A stretch of 64,000 nucleotides of DNA from assembly GCA_049645705.1 (NCBI GenBank), contig JBARUK010000027.1, positions 124,001 through 188,000 of the forward strand, given 5' to 3'. This document shows, piece by piece, positions 36,014 to 44,941 of the stretch. A model generated the notes under the pieces. That model did not search any database. It was not told the DNA's origin and saw nothing but the letters and a program-made list of their open reading frames with translations. Each line of letters starts with the position of its first letter. Positions within the stretch are counted from its first letter, which is position 1. The position numbers and the translations under genes were made by a program. This DNA comes from JBGNFV01 sp049645705 (GTDB lineage Bacteria > Bacteroidota > Bacteroidia > Cytophagales > Cyclobacteriaceae).

Positions 36014-38440
36014 CTAGGTGGCAGGAGGTGAATTTTTCTGCTGGTTTTTCTCTATCTGAATCCTGTCCACATCAATCTCCTCATCTTCCGTCTCGTGATA
36101 AAACTCCTCGTAATGCTCAATGAGCGGGTGGAAATCTTTGCGCCTCTTGCCATCGTCAAATGTCATGAGCAGTATGGGCAGAAGGATAAGATTAGTGAAC
36201 ATGGCTATGAGGAGAGTGGTACTGGTGAGGAAACCGAGGGCCACTGTACCACCAAAGTTACTGAAGGCAAATATGATGAATCCGGCAAACAGAATAATAG
36301 AGGTATACATCATACTGGCGCCTGTCTCACGCACACTATTACTTATAGCCAGCGGCACGAAGAAGTTATTGGCAAAGAGTTCCTGGCGGTACTTAGCCAG
36401 AAAGTGAATACTGTCATCTACGGATATACCGAAAGCAATACTGAATATGAGTGCAGTGCTGGGCTTGAGCGGTATACCGGCAAACCCCATAATACCGGCT
36501 GTAAGGATCAGCGGCACTAAGTTCGGCACCATGGAGATCAGGATCATTCGGATATTACCGAATAGCATCGCCATGATGATGCTTATTAGGGCAAAGGCGA
36601 GCAGCAGGCTGGAGCGCAGGTTATCTATAAGGAAGTTATTTCCCTTGATAAACAGTGGAGTGGTACCCGTGATACCTACTTCCATGTCGGTATCTTCAAA
36701 TATCTCCGCCACCTTGGGCTCTATGACGGTCTTGATCAGGCTGTCCATTTTCAGGGAGCCAATGTCGGCTATCTTAAGTGAAACCCGTATCTTCTGACCG
36801 GTACTGTCTACAAATGAGCTGAGCAGGCCGGAGCTGTCGCTCTGTTCCCGCATATACCGCAGGATAAAGTTCTTGTCCTGGTTGGTAGGCAGTGCGTAGA
36901 ACGAAGGGTTATTATTATAAAAAGCCTGCCGGGCCGCCTTGATAAAGCTGACGACCGATACCGGCTGGCTCAGATATTCGTGGGAGGCCAGAAACTCTTC
37001 CAACTCCTCTATTTTGCGCAGGTTGCTCAACCGCAGTACGCCGCGGCGCTTGCCGGTATCTACTATGATCTCCAGGGGCATAACGCCGCTGAAGTTGGCC
37101 TCGAAGAAAGCAAGGTCTTTTCGTATTTCGCTGTCTTCTGGGATGTCGTCCACCATAAAGGAAACGGACTTTATCTGGTACATACCGTATATGCCTGCAC
37201 CTATAAGCAACGCAGTGATGATAAAAACCCGGTAGCGGTAGCGGTGTACGAGAAGGTCTATGGCATTGAGAAACTTGTCTACCCTTTTAAAATTAAGGTG
37301 GCTCAGTTTGCGTGTGTTCGGCTCGGGCAGATAGCTGAATATGGCCGGAATGAATACGATACTTACGAAGAAGGTGGCGAATATATTGAGGCCTGCGACG
37401 ACACCGAACTCTCGGAGTATGGTGATGTCGGTAAATGCCAGTACACCGAAGCCGATGGCGGTGGTACTGTTGGTGATCAGGGTGGCGAGGCCGATCTTTT
37501 TGATGATGCGGCTGAGGGCCTTCATCTTTTGGCCATGCAGGTTAAACTCCTGGTGATACTTATTGAGCAGGTATACGCTGTTAGGAATGCCGATAACGAC
37601 TATAAGAGGAGGAATAAGTGCGGTTAACAGGGTGATCTTATAGCCAAGCAGCACGATGGTACCGAGCGACCAAACGATCATAATGCCTATCATGATCAGG
37701 GGGAAGATGACTGCATCCCATGAGCGGTAGAAGGAAAGCAGGATAAGGCCGGTAATGATAACACTGAGCAGCAGAAACATGTTGAGCTCATCCTTAACGC
37801 TGCCGGATATCACTGACCTGACGAAGGGCAAACCGGCAAAATGAAGCTTTATGCCTGTATCGGAAGAGAAATTATCTCCCAATCCCACGATTTCATCTAC
37901 CAGCCGTAGCCTGTCCTCGGAGTCCAGGGTTTGCTTATTAATAGACACGAGCATAAGGGTAGCACCATTTTCCAGGTTGATTACCTGAGAGGTGTAGAAG
38001 CGCTGATCTCTGACACTGGCCAGGAGGCTGTCTACCTCGGCCTGGCTTTCCGGAATATCGGGAAACATCGGTGCCAGGTCAAATCTTTTATCGCGGGAGT
38101 TTCTTTCGAGCCTTTGTAGCAGCGGCAGGCTCAGGACATTGTTTACGCCCTCTACACCAGTAACCTGATCGCTGAAGTCTTTGTAGCGCTTCAGGTTAGC
38201 AGACTCATACAGCGAACTGTCCTTTACACCTATCGCCAGGATATTTGCATCCTCGCCAAACAGGTCACGGAACTGCTGAAAGTACTCCATGTCCGGATCG
38301 TCAGAAGGTACGATCTTGGCGAAGTCATAACTGAGTTCTATACGACTGGCCTGAATACCCATAAAAACGGTAATGCCCGCCAAAAGGATGATCAGGTAGA
38401 GCCTGTATTTAAATACGATATGGGCTAGTTTTGTCCACAT
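36014..38440 (-). CDS. RND/MMPL-family exporter
   Basis: I start at the ATG at 38440 (MWTKLAHIVFKYR, 808 residues); the upstream GTG at 38455 sits in a -7 box. The protein has the two-repeat MMPL layout: one helix, a large periplasmic loop (about 40-215), five helices, then the same again, twelve in total. PPLIVVIGIPNSVYLLNKYH and SIAFGISVDDSIHFLAKYR are the paired motifs of the family. Such proteins export lipids or hydrophobic compounds with proton force. No periplasmic adaptor or TolC is adjacent. Confidence 0.85.
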   Translation of the reverse strand: MWTKLAHIVFKYRLYLIILLAGITVFMGIQASRIELSYDFAKIVPSDDPDMEYFQQFRDLFGEDANILAIGVKDSSLYESANLKRYKDFSDQVTGVEGVNNVLSLPLLQRLERNSRDKRFDLAPMFPDIPESQAEVDSLLASVRDQRFYTSQVINLENGATLMLVSINKQTLDSEDRLRLVDEIVGLGDNFSSDTGIKLHFAGLPFVRSVISGSVKDELNMFLLLSVIITGLILLSFYRSWDAVIFPLIMIGIMIVWSLGTIVLLGYKITLLTALIPPLIVVIGIPNSVYLLNKYHQEFNLHGQKMKALSRIIKKIGLATLITNSTTAIGFGVLAFTDITILREFGVVAGLNIFATFFVSIVFIPAIFSYLPEPNTRKLSHLNFKRVDKFLNAIDLLVHRYRYRVFIITALLIGAGIYGMYQIKSVSFMVDDIPEDSEIRKDLAFFEANFSGVMPLEIIVDTGKRRGVLRLSNLRKIEELEEFLASHEYLSQPVSVVSFIKAARQAFYNNNPSFYALPTNQDKNFILRYMREQSDSSGLLSSFVDSTGQKIRVSLKIADIGSLKMDSLIKTVIEPKVAEIFEDTDMEVGITGTTPLFIKGNNFLIDNLRSSLLLAFALISIIMAMLFGNIRMILISMVPNLVPLILTAGIMGFAGIPLKPSTALIFSIAFGISVDDSIHFLAKYRQELFANNFFVPLAISNSVRETGASMMYTSIILFAGFIIFAFSNFGGTVALGFLTSTTLLIAMFTNLILLPILLMTFDDGKRRKDFHPLIEHYEEFYHETEDEEIDVDRIQIEKNQQKNSPPAT

Positions 38441-38454
38441 TCCGGTAATGGCCA

Positions 38455-38462
38455 CAAATGTA
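38455..38462 (-). promoter_or_regulatory. -7 promoter element for the MMPL exporter
   Basis: TACATTTG on the minus strand, 14 bases before the ATG at 38440, implying a leader under 10 bases. Confidence 0.4.
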
Positions 38463-38601
38463 CAAATTTATTATTACCTCCCTCAGCAGGATTATACAAG
38501 AAGGTGTATGTCTGCCATGGCAATCAGGAGGCTTTAGCAAGAAAATAGGGTAGAAGTGGTAAAGGCAATTTCCTGTCAAACTCAGTACCTGATCTAAAGT
38601 T

Positions 38602-39957
38602 TCAGAATACAGGTAAGCTTATCCCTATAAGTTTGCGGTATACGCTTACAGCATGCCGGTCGGTCATTCCGCTTACGTAATCTATAATGGTCAGCGTTAT
38701 ACGGTACAGGTCTCCCTCTGCTTCTTTGATAGCATAATGAACATCGTCCGGCAACAGTCTGGCTGCTACAATGTGCTTTTTGCTGGAGCCGAAAAACTCT
38801 TTCTTATCTGCTGTGCTGAAGGCGGCAGGTATAAAAGCACTCAGCAGTCCGCCCAATACTTCGAAGCCTGCCATCTCACGCTCTTTTACAGGCTGCGCAC
38901 GGTATATGTTCTTTACCGATATCTTACTGATCCTGTCAAGGGTGCCGCTGGCTGGTATCTCATCGGTAAGTGATTGGTCGAAGCTTCCTTCCAGTATAGC
39001 CTCTTCATGCTCCAGGAACTTGTGAGTACACTGCTGTATCAGGCGGCCGATAGCAAGTGCCCTGAGCGTACCGATCTTTTCGGAGTTACTGCGGTAGTTA
39101 TTCAGTTTATCCGCATTATAGCTATCTCCCAATAGCTCTGCCAGCAGATCCCTGGCTTCTTCGAAGGACACAAAGCCCAGTCGGCAGCCATCTTCCAGGT
39201 CTATGATGTTATAGCATATATCGTCTGCGGCTTCTACCAGAAAGGCGAGCGGGTGACGGCACCAGGCCATGCCCCCATCATCGCTGAGCTCCCTGAGCCC
39301 TAAGGGGCGGGCTATATTGGCAAATGCTTCCTTTTCTGATTGGAAGAAGCCGTATTTCTTCTGGCTGCGCCTGGCCTTATCCTTGTTTTTAAATGAGGAT
39401 TCCCGTGGGTATTTAGTAAAAGCAGCTAAGGTAGGTGCTGTCAGCTTCAGTCCCTGGTACCCCTTACGGTTTAGCAGGCGAAAGCCCTGCGCATTACCTT
39501 CAAAGTTGCACAGGTCCTCCCATTGGGCTTCGGTATACAGTTTCTTTAGCTCGCTTGCACGGGGGTGATGCCTGAAAAAGTCTGAAATGGCATCCTCGCC
39601 GCTATGGCCGAAGGGTGGGTTACCGATGTCATGCGCCAGGGCGGCCGCACCGGTTATAGCGCCGAAGTCATACAGGTTTATGCCCTTTCTGACCAGCTCC
39701 GGCTGAGACTGTAGAATCTTCTCACCTACCTCCTTACCAAGAGAGCGGGCCACACTGCTTACTTCTATACTATGTGTAAGCCGTGTGTGAACAAAACTGT
39801 GCTCCGGCAGGGGAAAAACCTGAGTCTTGTCCTGAAGACGCCTGAAGGGATGACTGAATACGATCCGGTCGTAGTCACGCTCAAAAGCACTGCGCCCGGT
39901 ACCGTATGATTCTCCCTGCGGTTTTTCGTCTCCCGTAAGTAACTGTAGCCAATTCAT
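38602..39957 (-). CDS. dgt: dGTP triphosphohydrolase (HD domain)
   Basis: From the ATG at 39957 (MNWLQLLTGD) the protein is 451 residues. It has FSHPFRRLQDKTQVFPLPE, HTRLTHSIEVSSVARSLG and the HD pair LAHDIGNPPFGHSGEDAI, all typical of dGTPases. It hydrolyses dGTP to deoxyguanosine and triphosphate. The frame could start nine codons earlier, but family members begin near MNW. No partner gene is near. Confidence 0.9.
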   Translation of the reverse strand: MNWLQLLTGDEKPQGESYGTGRSAFERDYDRIVFSHPFRRLQDKTQVFPLPEHSFVHTRLTHSIEVSSVARSLGKEVGEKILQSQPELVRKGINLYDFGAITGAAALAHDIGNPPFGHSGEDAISDFFRHHPRASELKKLYTEAQWEDLCNFEGNAQGFRLLNRKGYQGLKLTAPTLAAFTKYPRESSFKNKDKARRSQKKYGFFQSEKEAFANIARPLGLRELSDDGGMAWCRHPLAFLVEAADDICYNIIDLEDGCRLGFVSFEEARDLLAELLGDSYNADKLNNYRSNSEKIGTLRALAIGRLIQQCTHKFLEHEEAILEGSFDQSLTDEIPASGTLDRISKISVKNIYRAQPVKEREMAGFEVLGGLLSAFIPAAFSTADKKEFFGSSKKHIVAARLLPDDVHYAIKEAEGDLYRITLTIIDYVSGMTDRHAVSVYRKLIGISLPVF

Positions 39958-40381
39958 AAAGGCGATTTGTATAATCCGATCCAAAAATCGGAAAAAATAG
40001 TGTAAGGAAGAATTTTATTATGAAACCTGTCAGCATTCTCTATTCAGCGTAAACCGCTTTAGGTACTTTGTTTAAGTAAAAGTTAAACAAAAAGTCAATT
40101 TTTCTTCCAAACTCTAAACTCTTTTCCCTTTGCCTCCGTTAGACATAACAGAACACAGAGATAGAAAATAGATTGATATTTAGCATATAAATTAGGTTTA
40201 GTAAGACTTTTGATGCGTATAGTGGTAGTTAAAAAAGGCACCGAAATTTTTTCGGTGTCTTTTTAGTTTGTTTATGTTTTGTAAAACAAAGTGTGGTTTG
40301 TGAAAGGCGTTTTCTACAGTTTGTGCCAAACCGAATGCCCGGCAGGCTGGTTTATACGATCTAACCCTAAAGAAATATAAG
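39958..40381. other. 424-base intergenic region with an orphan terminator
   Basis: No convincing coding frame on either strand. It is AT-rich and holds a CCGAT/ATCGG dyad (39976-39991) near the dgt start and a plus-strand terminator at 40231-40264 with no gene ahead of it. A short RNA ending there is possible. Otherwise I see nothing. Confidence 0.4.
40231..40264 (+). terminator. Orphan intrinsic terminator
   Basis: CACCGAA/TTCGGTG stem preceded by an A-run and followed by TCTTTTT. No plus-strand gene lies upstream on this strand within 8 kb, which hints at a small RNA. Confidence 0.65.
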
Positions 40382-40885
40382 ATGAACACAGATGGCCTGA
40401 TAAATTTCGAAGTCATTAAGTCTGCCAGCATTAAGGACTCAGTAGGCAATGACTATGGATCAGTTTCGGATATAGTGATAAATCGCAGCACCGGCATGAT
40501 CGAGTTTCTAGTGATTGGTACTGGTGGTATTCTCGGTATAGGAAGAGACTATTTTACTATTCCCTTCCAGAGTGTAGATATCAATCCGAACACAGATACT
40601 ATTATCATGAATGTCACCAAAGAAAAAATTGAGAATGCACCACGATTCGAAAATGACAAGGTGACCAAATGGAGTGAAAAAGAACGCACCCGGATGATGG
40701 AATATTACGGTATATCTAACCGGTCTGACCAGGCTAATGACAACATAGATGGCCGCGAGCCGAGCCTGGCCGATAAGAAGCACCAGGAGTATGAAGGCAG
40801 CTCACAGGTTACTAACGCCCAGGGACCCGGTGATACCATTCCCGGCAACAAGGTGAACTACGACAAAATGAAAGGTACTGATTGA
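40382..40885 (+). CDS. PRC-barrel domain protein
   Basis: The 167-residue protein has an N-terminal PRC barrel (about residues 8-80): SASIKDSVGNDYGSVSDIVIN, GMIEFLVIGTGG and DYFTIPFQSVDINPNTDTI. A polar, low-complexity tail ends VNYDKMKGTD. PRC-barrels occur in photosynthetic reaction-centre H subunits, RimM and many stress proteins; no specific function is known for this one. It is monocistronic and ends in a terminator. Confidence 0.75.
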   Translation: MNTDGLINFEVIKSASIKDSVGNDYGSVSDIVINRSTGMIEFLVIGTGGILGIGRDYFTIPFQSVDINPNTDTIIMNVTKEKIENAPRFENDKVTKWSEKERTRMMEYYGISNRSDQANDNIDGREPSLADKKHQEYEGSSQVTNAQGPGDTIPGNKVNYDKMKGTD

Positions 40886-40890
40886 TATAT

Positions 40891-40927
40891 AAAAAGCGAC
40901 TACTACGTGTAGCCGCTTTTTTGTTTT
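40891..40927. terminator. Bidirectional terminator
   Basis: AAAAAGCG and CGCTTTTTT arms with an inner CTA/TAG pairing, shared by the PRC-barrel gene (+) and the VWA gene (-). Confidence 0.8.
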
Positions 40928-40942
40928 CGGTTAATCCTATAT

Positions 40943-42835
40943 CTATTTTCTGGCTTCCAGGCCTGAATCGTGCATTTCAGAAGCTATTTCCATCAGGCGG
41001 ATAAACTCCGCCCGGTAGCCCATAGCGTCAGAGCCGCGTGCTACGCGTGCTGTGCTGATGAGGTGGCTGAATGAGGCATTGCCAGCATATTCTGACTGGC
41101 TCAGCAGCAAACCGGCTTCGGCTACGGCTGCAGCCCATCTGAAGTCGTTGCTGGCCTTGTTAAAGTTTTTGGCGGCATCATGCTCAAATGGTACTTCCAC
41201 CAGTACACTTTTATTACTATCCGGCTTTTTGTAACGCAGCTTTATATTCATCAGCTCACCGTTACGCTGGCCAGTGCTCTTAGTCTCCTGGTATTTCAGG
41301 CCGTCTATATCCGGTAGTAGGTTAGTAGCCGTTCCTGCAGGTATGATCTCGTACAGGGCAGTCACATTGTGCCCGGCGCCAATGTCACCAGCATCTTTTT
41401 TATCATCGTTAAAGTCCTCATCATTCAGGCGGCGGTTTTCGTAGCCTATAAGCCGGTAGCCTGCTACATAAGCAGGGTTAAACTCTACCTGGAACTTCAC
41501 GTCCTTTGCAATGGTGACCAGCGTACCACCCATTTCGCTTACCAGCACCTTCCGGGCTTCCAGTATATTGTCTATGTAGGCGTAGTTGCCATTGCCTTTA
41601 TCTGCCATGATTTCCATACGGTCATCCTTGTAGTTGCCTGTACCAAACCCCAGTACGGTCAGGAATACGCCGGTCTCACGTTTTTCTTCTACCAACTCCT
41701 GCATGGCCGCATTGCTGCTGGCACCTACATTGAAGTCCCCGTCCGTAGCCAGTATAACCCGGTTGTTTCCCTCTTCCGAAAAGTTTTTTACCGCTACATC
41801 GTAGGCCAGTTTTATGCCTTCTCCCCCGGCCGTACTACCCCCGGCCTCCAGCTTGTCCAGGGCTTCCAGTATAGTGTTCTTTTCTGCCCCGGAGGTAGAG
41901 GGCAGTACCAGTCCGGCCGCTCCGGCGTATACTACTATGGCCACCCTGTCTTCCGGTCTGAGCCGGCCTACTAGCATGCGAAGAGCAGATTTCAGCAGTG
42001 GTAGCTTATCAGAGCTATCCATAGAGCCGGACACATCCAGCAGAAACACTAGGTTTGAGGCGGGCAGAGCTTTTTCTTCAATTTCCTGTCCCTGTATGCC
42101 TACTCTTACCAGGCGGTGGTCCGGTGCCCAGGGACATACTGCCTGCTCAGAGTTTACAGCAAAAGGGTGGTCACCATCCGGTTGTTTGTAGTCATAATCG
42201 AAATAATTGATCATTTCCTCTACTCGCACCGCGTAGTTCGGTGGCAGGTTTCCTTCGTTGATAAACCGGCGCATATTACTATAAGAGGCAGCATCCACAT
42301 CCGCAGAAAAAGTACTCAGTGGCTGACGTGCAGCACTGCGAAAGCCGGTTTCCTCTATCTTCTCGTAGCTTTCCGTATTGTGCGAATTGGCAGATATACG
42401 CACACCAGGGACTCTCCCTGATATTGATTGCAGGACCATACGTTGTTCGACTTCAGCCTCTTCTAAAGCATAGCCCAGGGCTTTGCTTTCTCTTTTAACC
42501 TGCTTTCCGGTGACTATGATCTCATCCAGTGTTTCTGATGCAGGCACCAGGGCTACAGAAATTTCCCACCGCCCTTTTACAGGCTCCGTGATGGTCTCGT
42601 ACCCCACATATTTAAACTCCAGATGGGAGCTGTCGGAAAAGACGGAAATAGTGTAGTGCCCTGCTATGTCAGTTACGGTACCCTGCCCGGTACCTCGTAC
42701 AGATACTGAAACACCAGGCAGCGCCATGCCGGTTTTAGCTTCAGTTACCAGGCCAGAAATGGTACCCTGCCCATAAGCCACGGAGCTGGCTAGTAGCAGG
42801 CTTATCAGAACAAAGAGTGCGTTCGATGTTTTCAT
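40943..42835 (-). CDS. VWA (YfbK-like) protein with a SusC-like N-terminus
   Basis: The 630-residue exported protein has a signal peptide (to YGQ, residue 23), a CarboxypepD_reg-like domain (about 24-97), then LDEIIVTGKQVKRESKALGYA (split here: LDEIIVTG, KQVKRESKALGYA) and SISGRVPGVRIS, which look like the start of a SusC plug. A YfbK-type N-part (FSADVDAASYSNMRRFI) and a VWA domain with MIDAS DVSGSMDSSDK (Asp267) follow, then a C-terminal DUF3520-like part. It has no beta-barrel, so it is not a receptor. It is divergent from an ECF sigma operon with a shared mirrored promoter. Confidence 0.85.
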   Translation of the reverse strand: MKTSNALFVLISLLLASSVAYGQGTISGLVTEAKTGMALPGVSVSVRGTGQGTVTDIAGHYTISVFSDSSHLEFKYVGYETITEPVKGRWEISVALVPASETLDEIIVTGKQVKRESKALGYALEEAEVEQRMVLQSISGRVPGVRISANSHNTESYEKIEETGFRSAARQPLSTFSADVDAASYSNMRRFINEGNLPPNYAVRVEEMINYFDYDYKQPDGDHPFAVNSEQAVCPWAPDHRLVRVGIQGQEIEEKALPASNLVFLLDVSGSMDSSDKLPLLKSALRMLVGRLRPEDRVAIVVYAGAAGLVLPSTSGAEKNTILEALDKLEAGGSTAGGEGIKLAYDVAVKNFSEEGNNRVILATDGDFNVGASSNAAMQELVEEKRETGVFLTVLGFGTGNYKDDRMEIMADKGNGNYAYIDNILEARKVLVSEMGGTLVTIAKDVKFQVEFNPAYVAGYRLIGYENRRLNDEDFNDDKKDAGDIGAGHNVTALYEIIPAGTATNLLPDIDGLKYQETKSTGQRNGELMNIKLRYKKPDSNKSVLVEVPFEHDAAKNFNKASNDFRWAAAVAEAGLLLSQSEYAGNASFSHLISTARVARGSDAMGYRAEFIRLMEIASEMHDSGLEARK

Positions 42836-42858
42836 AGTGTATTAATTCTTTGGAAGGT

Positions 42859-42934
42859 AGATGCAGGCAAAAACAGAATTCCATAAAAAAACTTTTACCT
42901 TGACTTTTTATGGAATTGCTAAAAGCATGCATCT
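42859..42934. promoter_or_regulatory. Co-centred double inverted repeat: mirrored divergent promoter
   Basis: Inner arms AATTCCATAAAAA (42877-42889) and TTTTTATGGAATT (42905-42917) are perfect complements. Outer arms AGATGCAGGC (42859-42868) and GCATGCATCT (42925-42934) match at 9 of 10. Both dyads share the centre at about 42897. Read outward, each strand has TTTTTATGGAATT, 7 or 8 bases, then GCnTGCATCT, ahead of the VWA gene (-) and the sigma gene (+). No TAnnTTTG box is present. Confidence 0.65.
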
Positions 42935-42980
42935 TACAGGTGCAAAATCCATGATCTGATTACCAGAACCCGGTCCGTAC

Positions 42981-43553
42981 ATGTTTATATGGAATAGGTT
43001 TAAAAAGAACAAAGACGCCACTGACGAAGAAATGCTGGCCCTGTTTAAAGAAACAGGTGATGCGGAAATCCTCGGGAGGTTATTTGACAGATACCTGCAC
43101 CTAGTGTACGGTGTGTGCCTCAAATACCTTAAGAACGAAGAGGATGCCCGCGATGCCGGTATGCAGATCTTCGAAAAGTTGCTGAAAGAGGCTCCCCGCC
43201 ATGATGTGGAGCGCTTTAAGCCGTGGTTGCATGTGCTTACAAAAAACTACTGCCTCGGTCTGCTTAGAAAAAATAAGCAGCACGACGAGGCAGAGTTGAG
43301 GCATATGTACTACCCCGAAGACGAGCGCGAAGGAAAGGAGGAGGCCGTAGCCCGGGAGGCAATGCTCACAGGTCTGGAAGAAGGCCTGGATGAACTGCCT
43401 GACGAGCAGGCTACCTGTTTGCGCTTTTTTTACCTGGAAGACAAAACTTATAAAGAAGTATCGGACATGACTGGATATGACCTGAAAAAGGTTAAAAGCT
43501 ATATACAGAACGGTAAGCGAAACCTGAAAATATATCTGGAAAAGAGGGCATGA
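42981..43553 (+). CDS. ECF-type RNA polymerase sigma factor
   Basis: The 190-residue protein has sigma region 2 (about residues 25-95: LGRLFDRYLHLVYGVCLKYLK, split here as LGRLFDRYLHLVYG and VCLKYLKNEEDARD) with FKPWLHVLTKNYCLGLLRK, and region 4 (about 125-185: LDELPDEQATCLRFFYLEDK, YKEVSDMTGYDLKKVKSY). There is no region 1 or 3. It overlaps the next gene by ATGA, the usual sigma/anti-sigma coupling. Autoregulation through the mirrored upstream element is likely but not proved. Confidence 0.9.
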   Translation: MFIWNRFKKNKDATDEEMLALFKETGDAEILGRLFDRYLHLVYGVCLKYLKNEEDARDAGMQIFEKLLKEAPRHDVERFKPWLHVLTKNYCLGLLRKNKQHDEAELRHMYYPEDEREGKEEAVAREAMLTGLEEGLDELPDEQATCLRFFYLEDKTYKEVSDMTGYDLKKVKSYIQNGKRNLKIYLEKRA

Positions 43554-44896
43554 GTATTGGAGACACACAACTATTCACTCCTACCGGAGAGCTGACCCTG
43601 CAGGCGATGCGGCTGTATAGTAAGGGGGCTCTGGACGGACCGGATAAGCTTAAGGTGAAAAGCTACCTGGAGGAGAACCCCTTTGAGGCGGATGCAATGG
43701 AGGGTATGGCTACCACACAGGAAGGTAACTTCACCGAAGGGCTGGAAAAGCTGAGAAGTGATATAGGTACAAGGGTAAATACCCCGGCAGGTAGTGGCGG
43801 TATGCCTGTGAAAATGGCCTACTGGCAGGCTGCTGCAGCCGTATTCATTATGGTAAGCGTATTTGCCACCTCCATCTTCTTGCTGGAAAGAAACTATGTA
43901 AGTCCCGAGACCAGGATCGCTATGGAGGCCAGCAGCAGGATGCAGGAGAACCGGCTGAAGCCTTTACCCCCGGCCCCCGCCTCCGATAGCGAAGTGGCAG
44001 AGGCTGATGTAGAAGACGTATCTGGTGAGGCTGCAGAGCAGCAGGCATTACCAGAGCAGGGGCAGGCCGTGGCCAGTGTTACAAATGAAGGTGTTGCAGA
44101 AGAGACATCGTCCGATAATATTATTGCACTACCCGACGAAGTGGAACAGGCAGATGTAGGCGACTACCCTAGCCTGGCCGATATCGATGAAGATATAGCG
44201 ATTAGTAAAAGTCCTCAGCCGTGGCCTGAAAACAAGCAGGAGCCCATTGCACAGACCGAAGAGTCAGTCCGGGCCTATGCCCGCCGGAAGGCAGAAGAAA
44301 AGGTGAGCAGAGAGGAAATGGAAGCCATGGCTGAGGAAAGTATTCCCATACAGTTGGTATATGGCACCGTTCTTTCCAGTTCTGGTACACCCCTGTCCGG
44401 GGTAAAGATATCCATACTCGGAAGCGATAAATCATTTGAAACTGACGGGCAGGGAGACTTCAAGATAAATGTTGATGACCCTGCCGACATATTGCGGTTC
44501 AGCTACCGCGGAATAACCGACCTGGATGTGCCCGTGTCTGATCGTAACCATCTCGTTATTACCCTAAGCTCCAATGGCAGCCAGGTGAAAACGATAGGAC
44601 CCGATGGCAGGGAACTGCCCGCCAGCGCCAGTGCCTCCCCGGGTGGCGGGTACTCATCGTACAAGACCTTCCTTCAGAACAGGCTGGGATCATCTGAAGC
44701 CAAAGGCCGGATAGTCGTGGAGTTCACAGTAGGTAAAAACGGGGAGCTGTCGGATTTTGAAATAATAAGGAGTGTGGACGAGACGATCGACAGTGCCTTT
44801 ATTCAGGCCATTCAAAATGGTCCCCGCTGGCAGCCTGCTTTCGAACAGGGCATGGCTGTGCCTTCGAGAGCGCGTTACAGGTTCAGGATACGCTAA
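43550..44896 (+). CDS. Putative anti-sigma factor fused to a TonB C-terminal domain
   Basis: The 448-residue protein has a cytosolic N-terminus (1-88) suited to hold a sigma factor, one membrane helix (about 92-112), an acidic Pro/Ala-rich spacer, a CarboxypepD_reg-like strand block (about 266-310: VYGTVLSSSGTPLSGVKISI), and a TonB_C domain (about 365-448: GRIVVEFTVGKNGELSDFEI, GPRWQPA). Anti-sigma role is inferred from position, topology and the overlap; I do not see a classic zinc-binding HxxxC motif. The TonB end should reach the outer membrane. Confidence 0.75.
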   Translation: MSIGDTQLFTPTGELTLQAMRLYSKGALDGPDKLKVKSYLEENPFEADAMEGMATTQEGNFTEGLEKLRSDIGTRVNTPAGSGGMPVKMAYWQAAAAVFIMVSVFATSIFLLERNYVSPETRIAMEASSRMQENRLKPLPPAPASDSEVAEADVEDVSGEAAEQQALPEQGQAVASVTNEGVAEETSSDNIIALPDEVEQADVGDYPSLADIDEDIAISKSPQPWPENKQEPIAQTEESVRAYARRKAEEKVSREEMEAMAEESIPIQLVYGTVLSSSGTPLSGVKISILGSDKSFETDGQGDFKINVDDPADILRFSYRGITDLDVPVSDRNHLVITLSSNGSQVKTIGPDGRELPASASASPGGGYSSYKTFLQNRLGSSEAKGRIVVEFTVGKNGELSDFEIIRSVDETIDSAFIQAIQNGPRWQPAFEQGMAVPSRARYRFRIR

Positions 44897-44941
44897 AGAA
44901 ATGTACGCGGGCGTTTGATCCCTTATCCCTAAATTGGCCAT

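Noticed and set aside
40198..40449. Minus-strand frame across the orphan terminator
   Set aside because: It spans a terminator stem and overlaps the PRC-barrel start; its composition is not protein-like.
43550..43553. Possible frameshift between the sigma and anti-sigma genes
   Set aside because: The ATGA overlap is the ordinary coupling of such pairs; both frames are intact.
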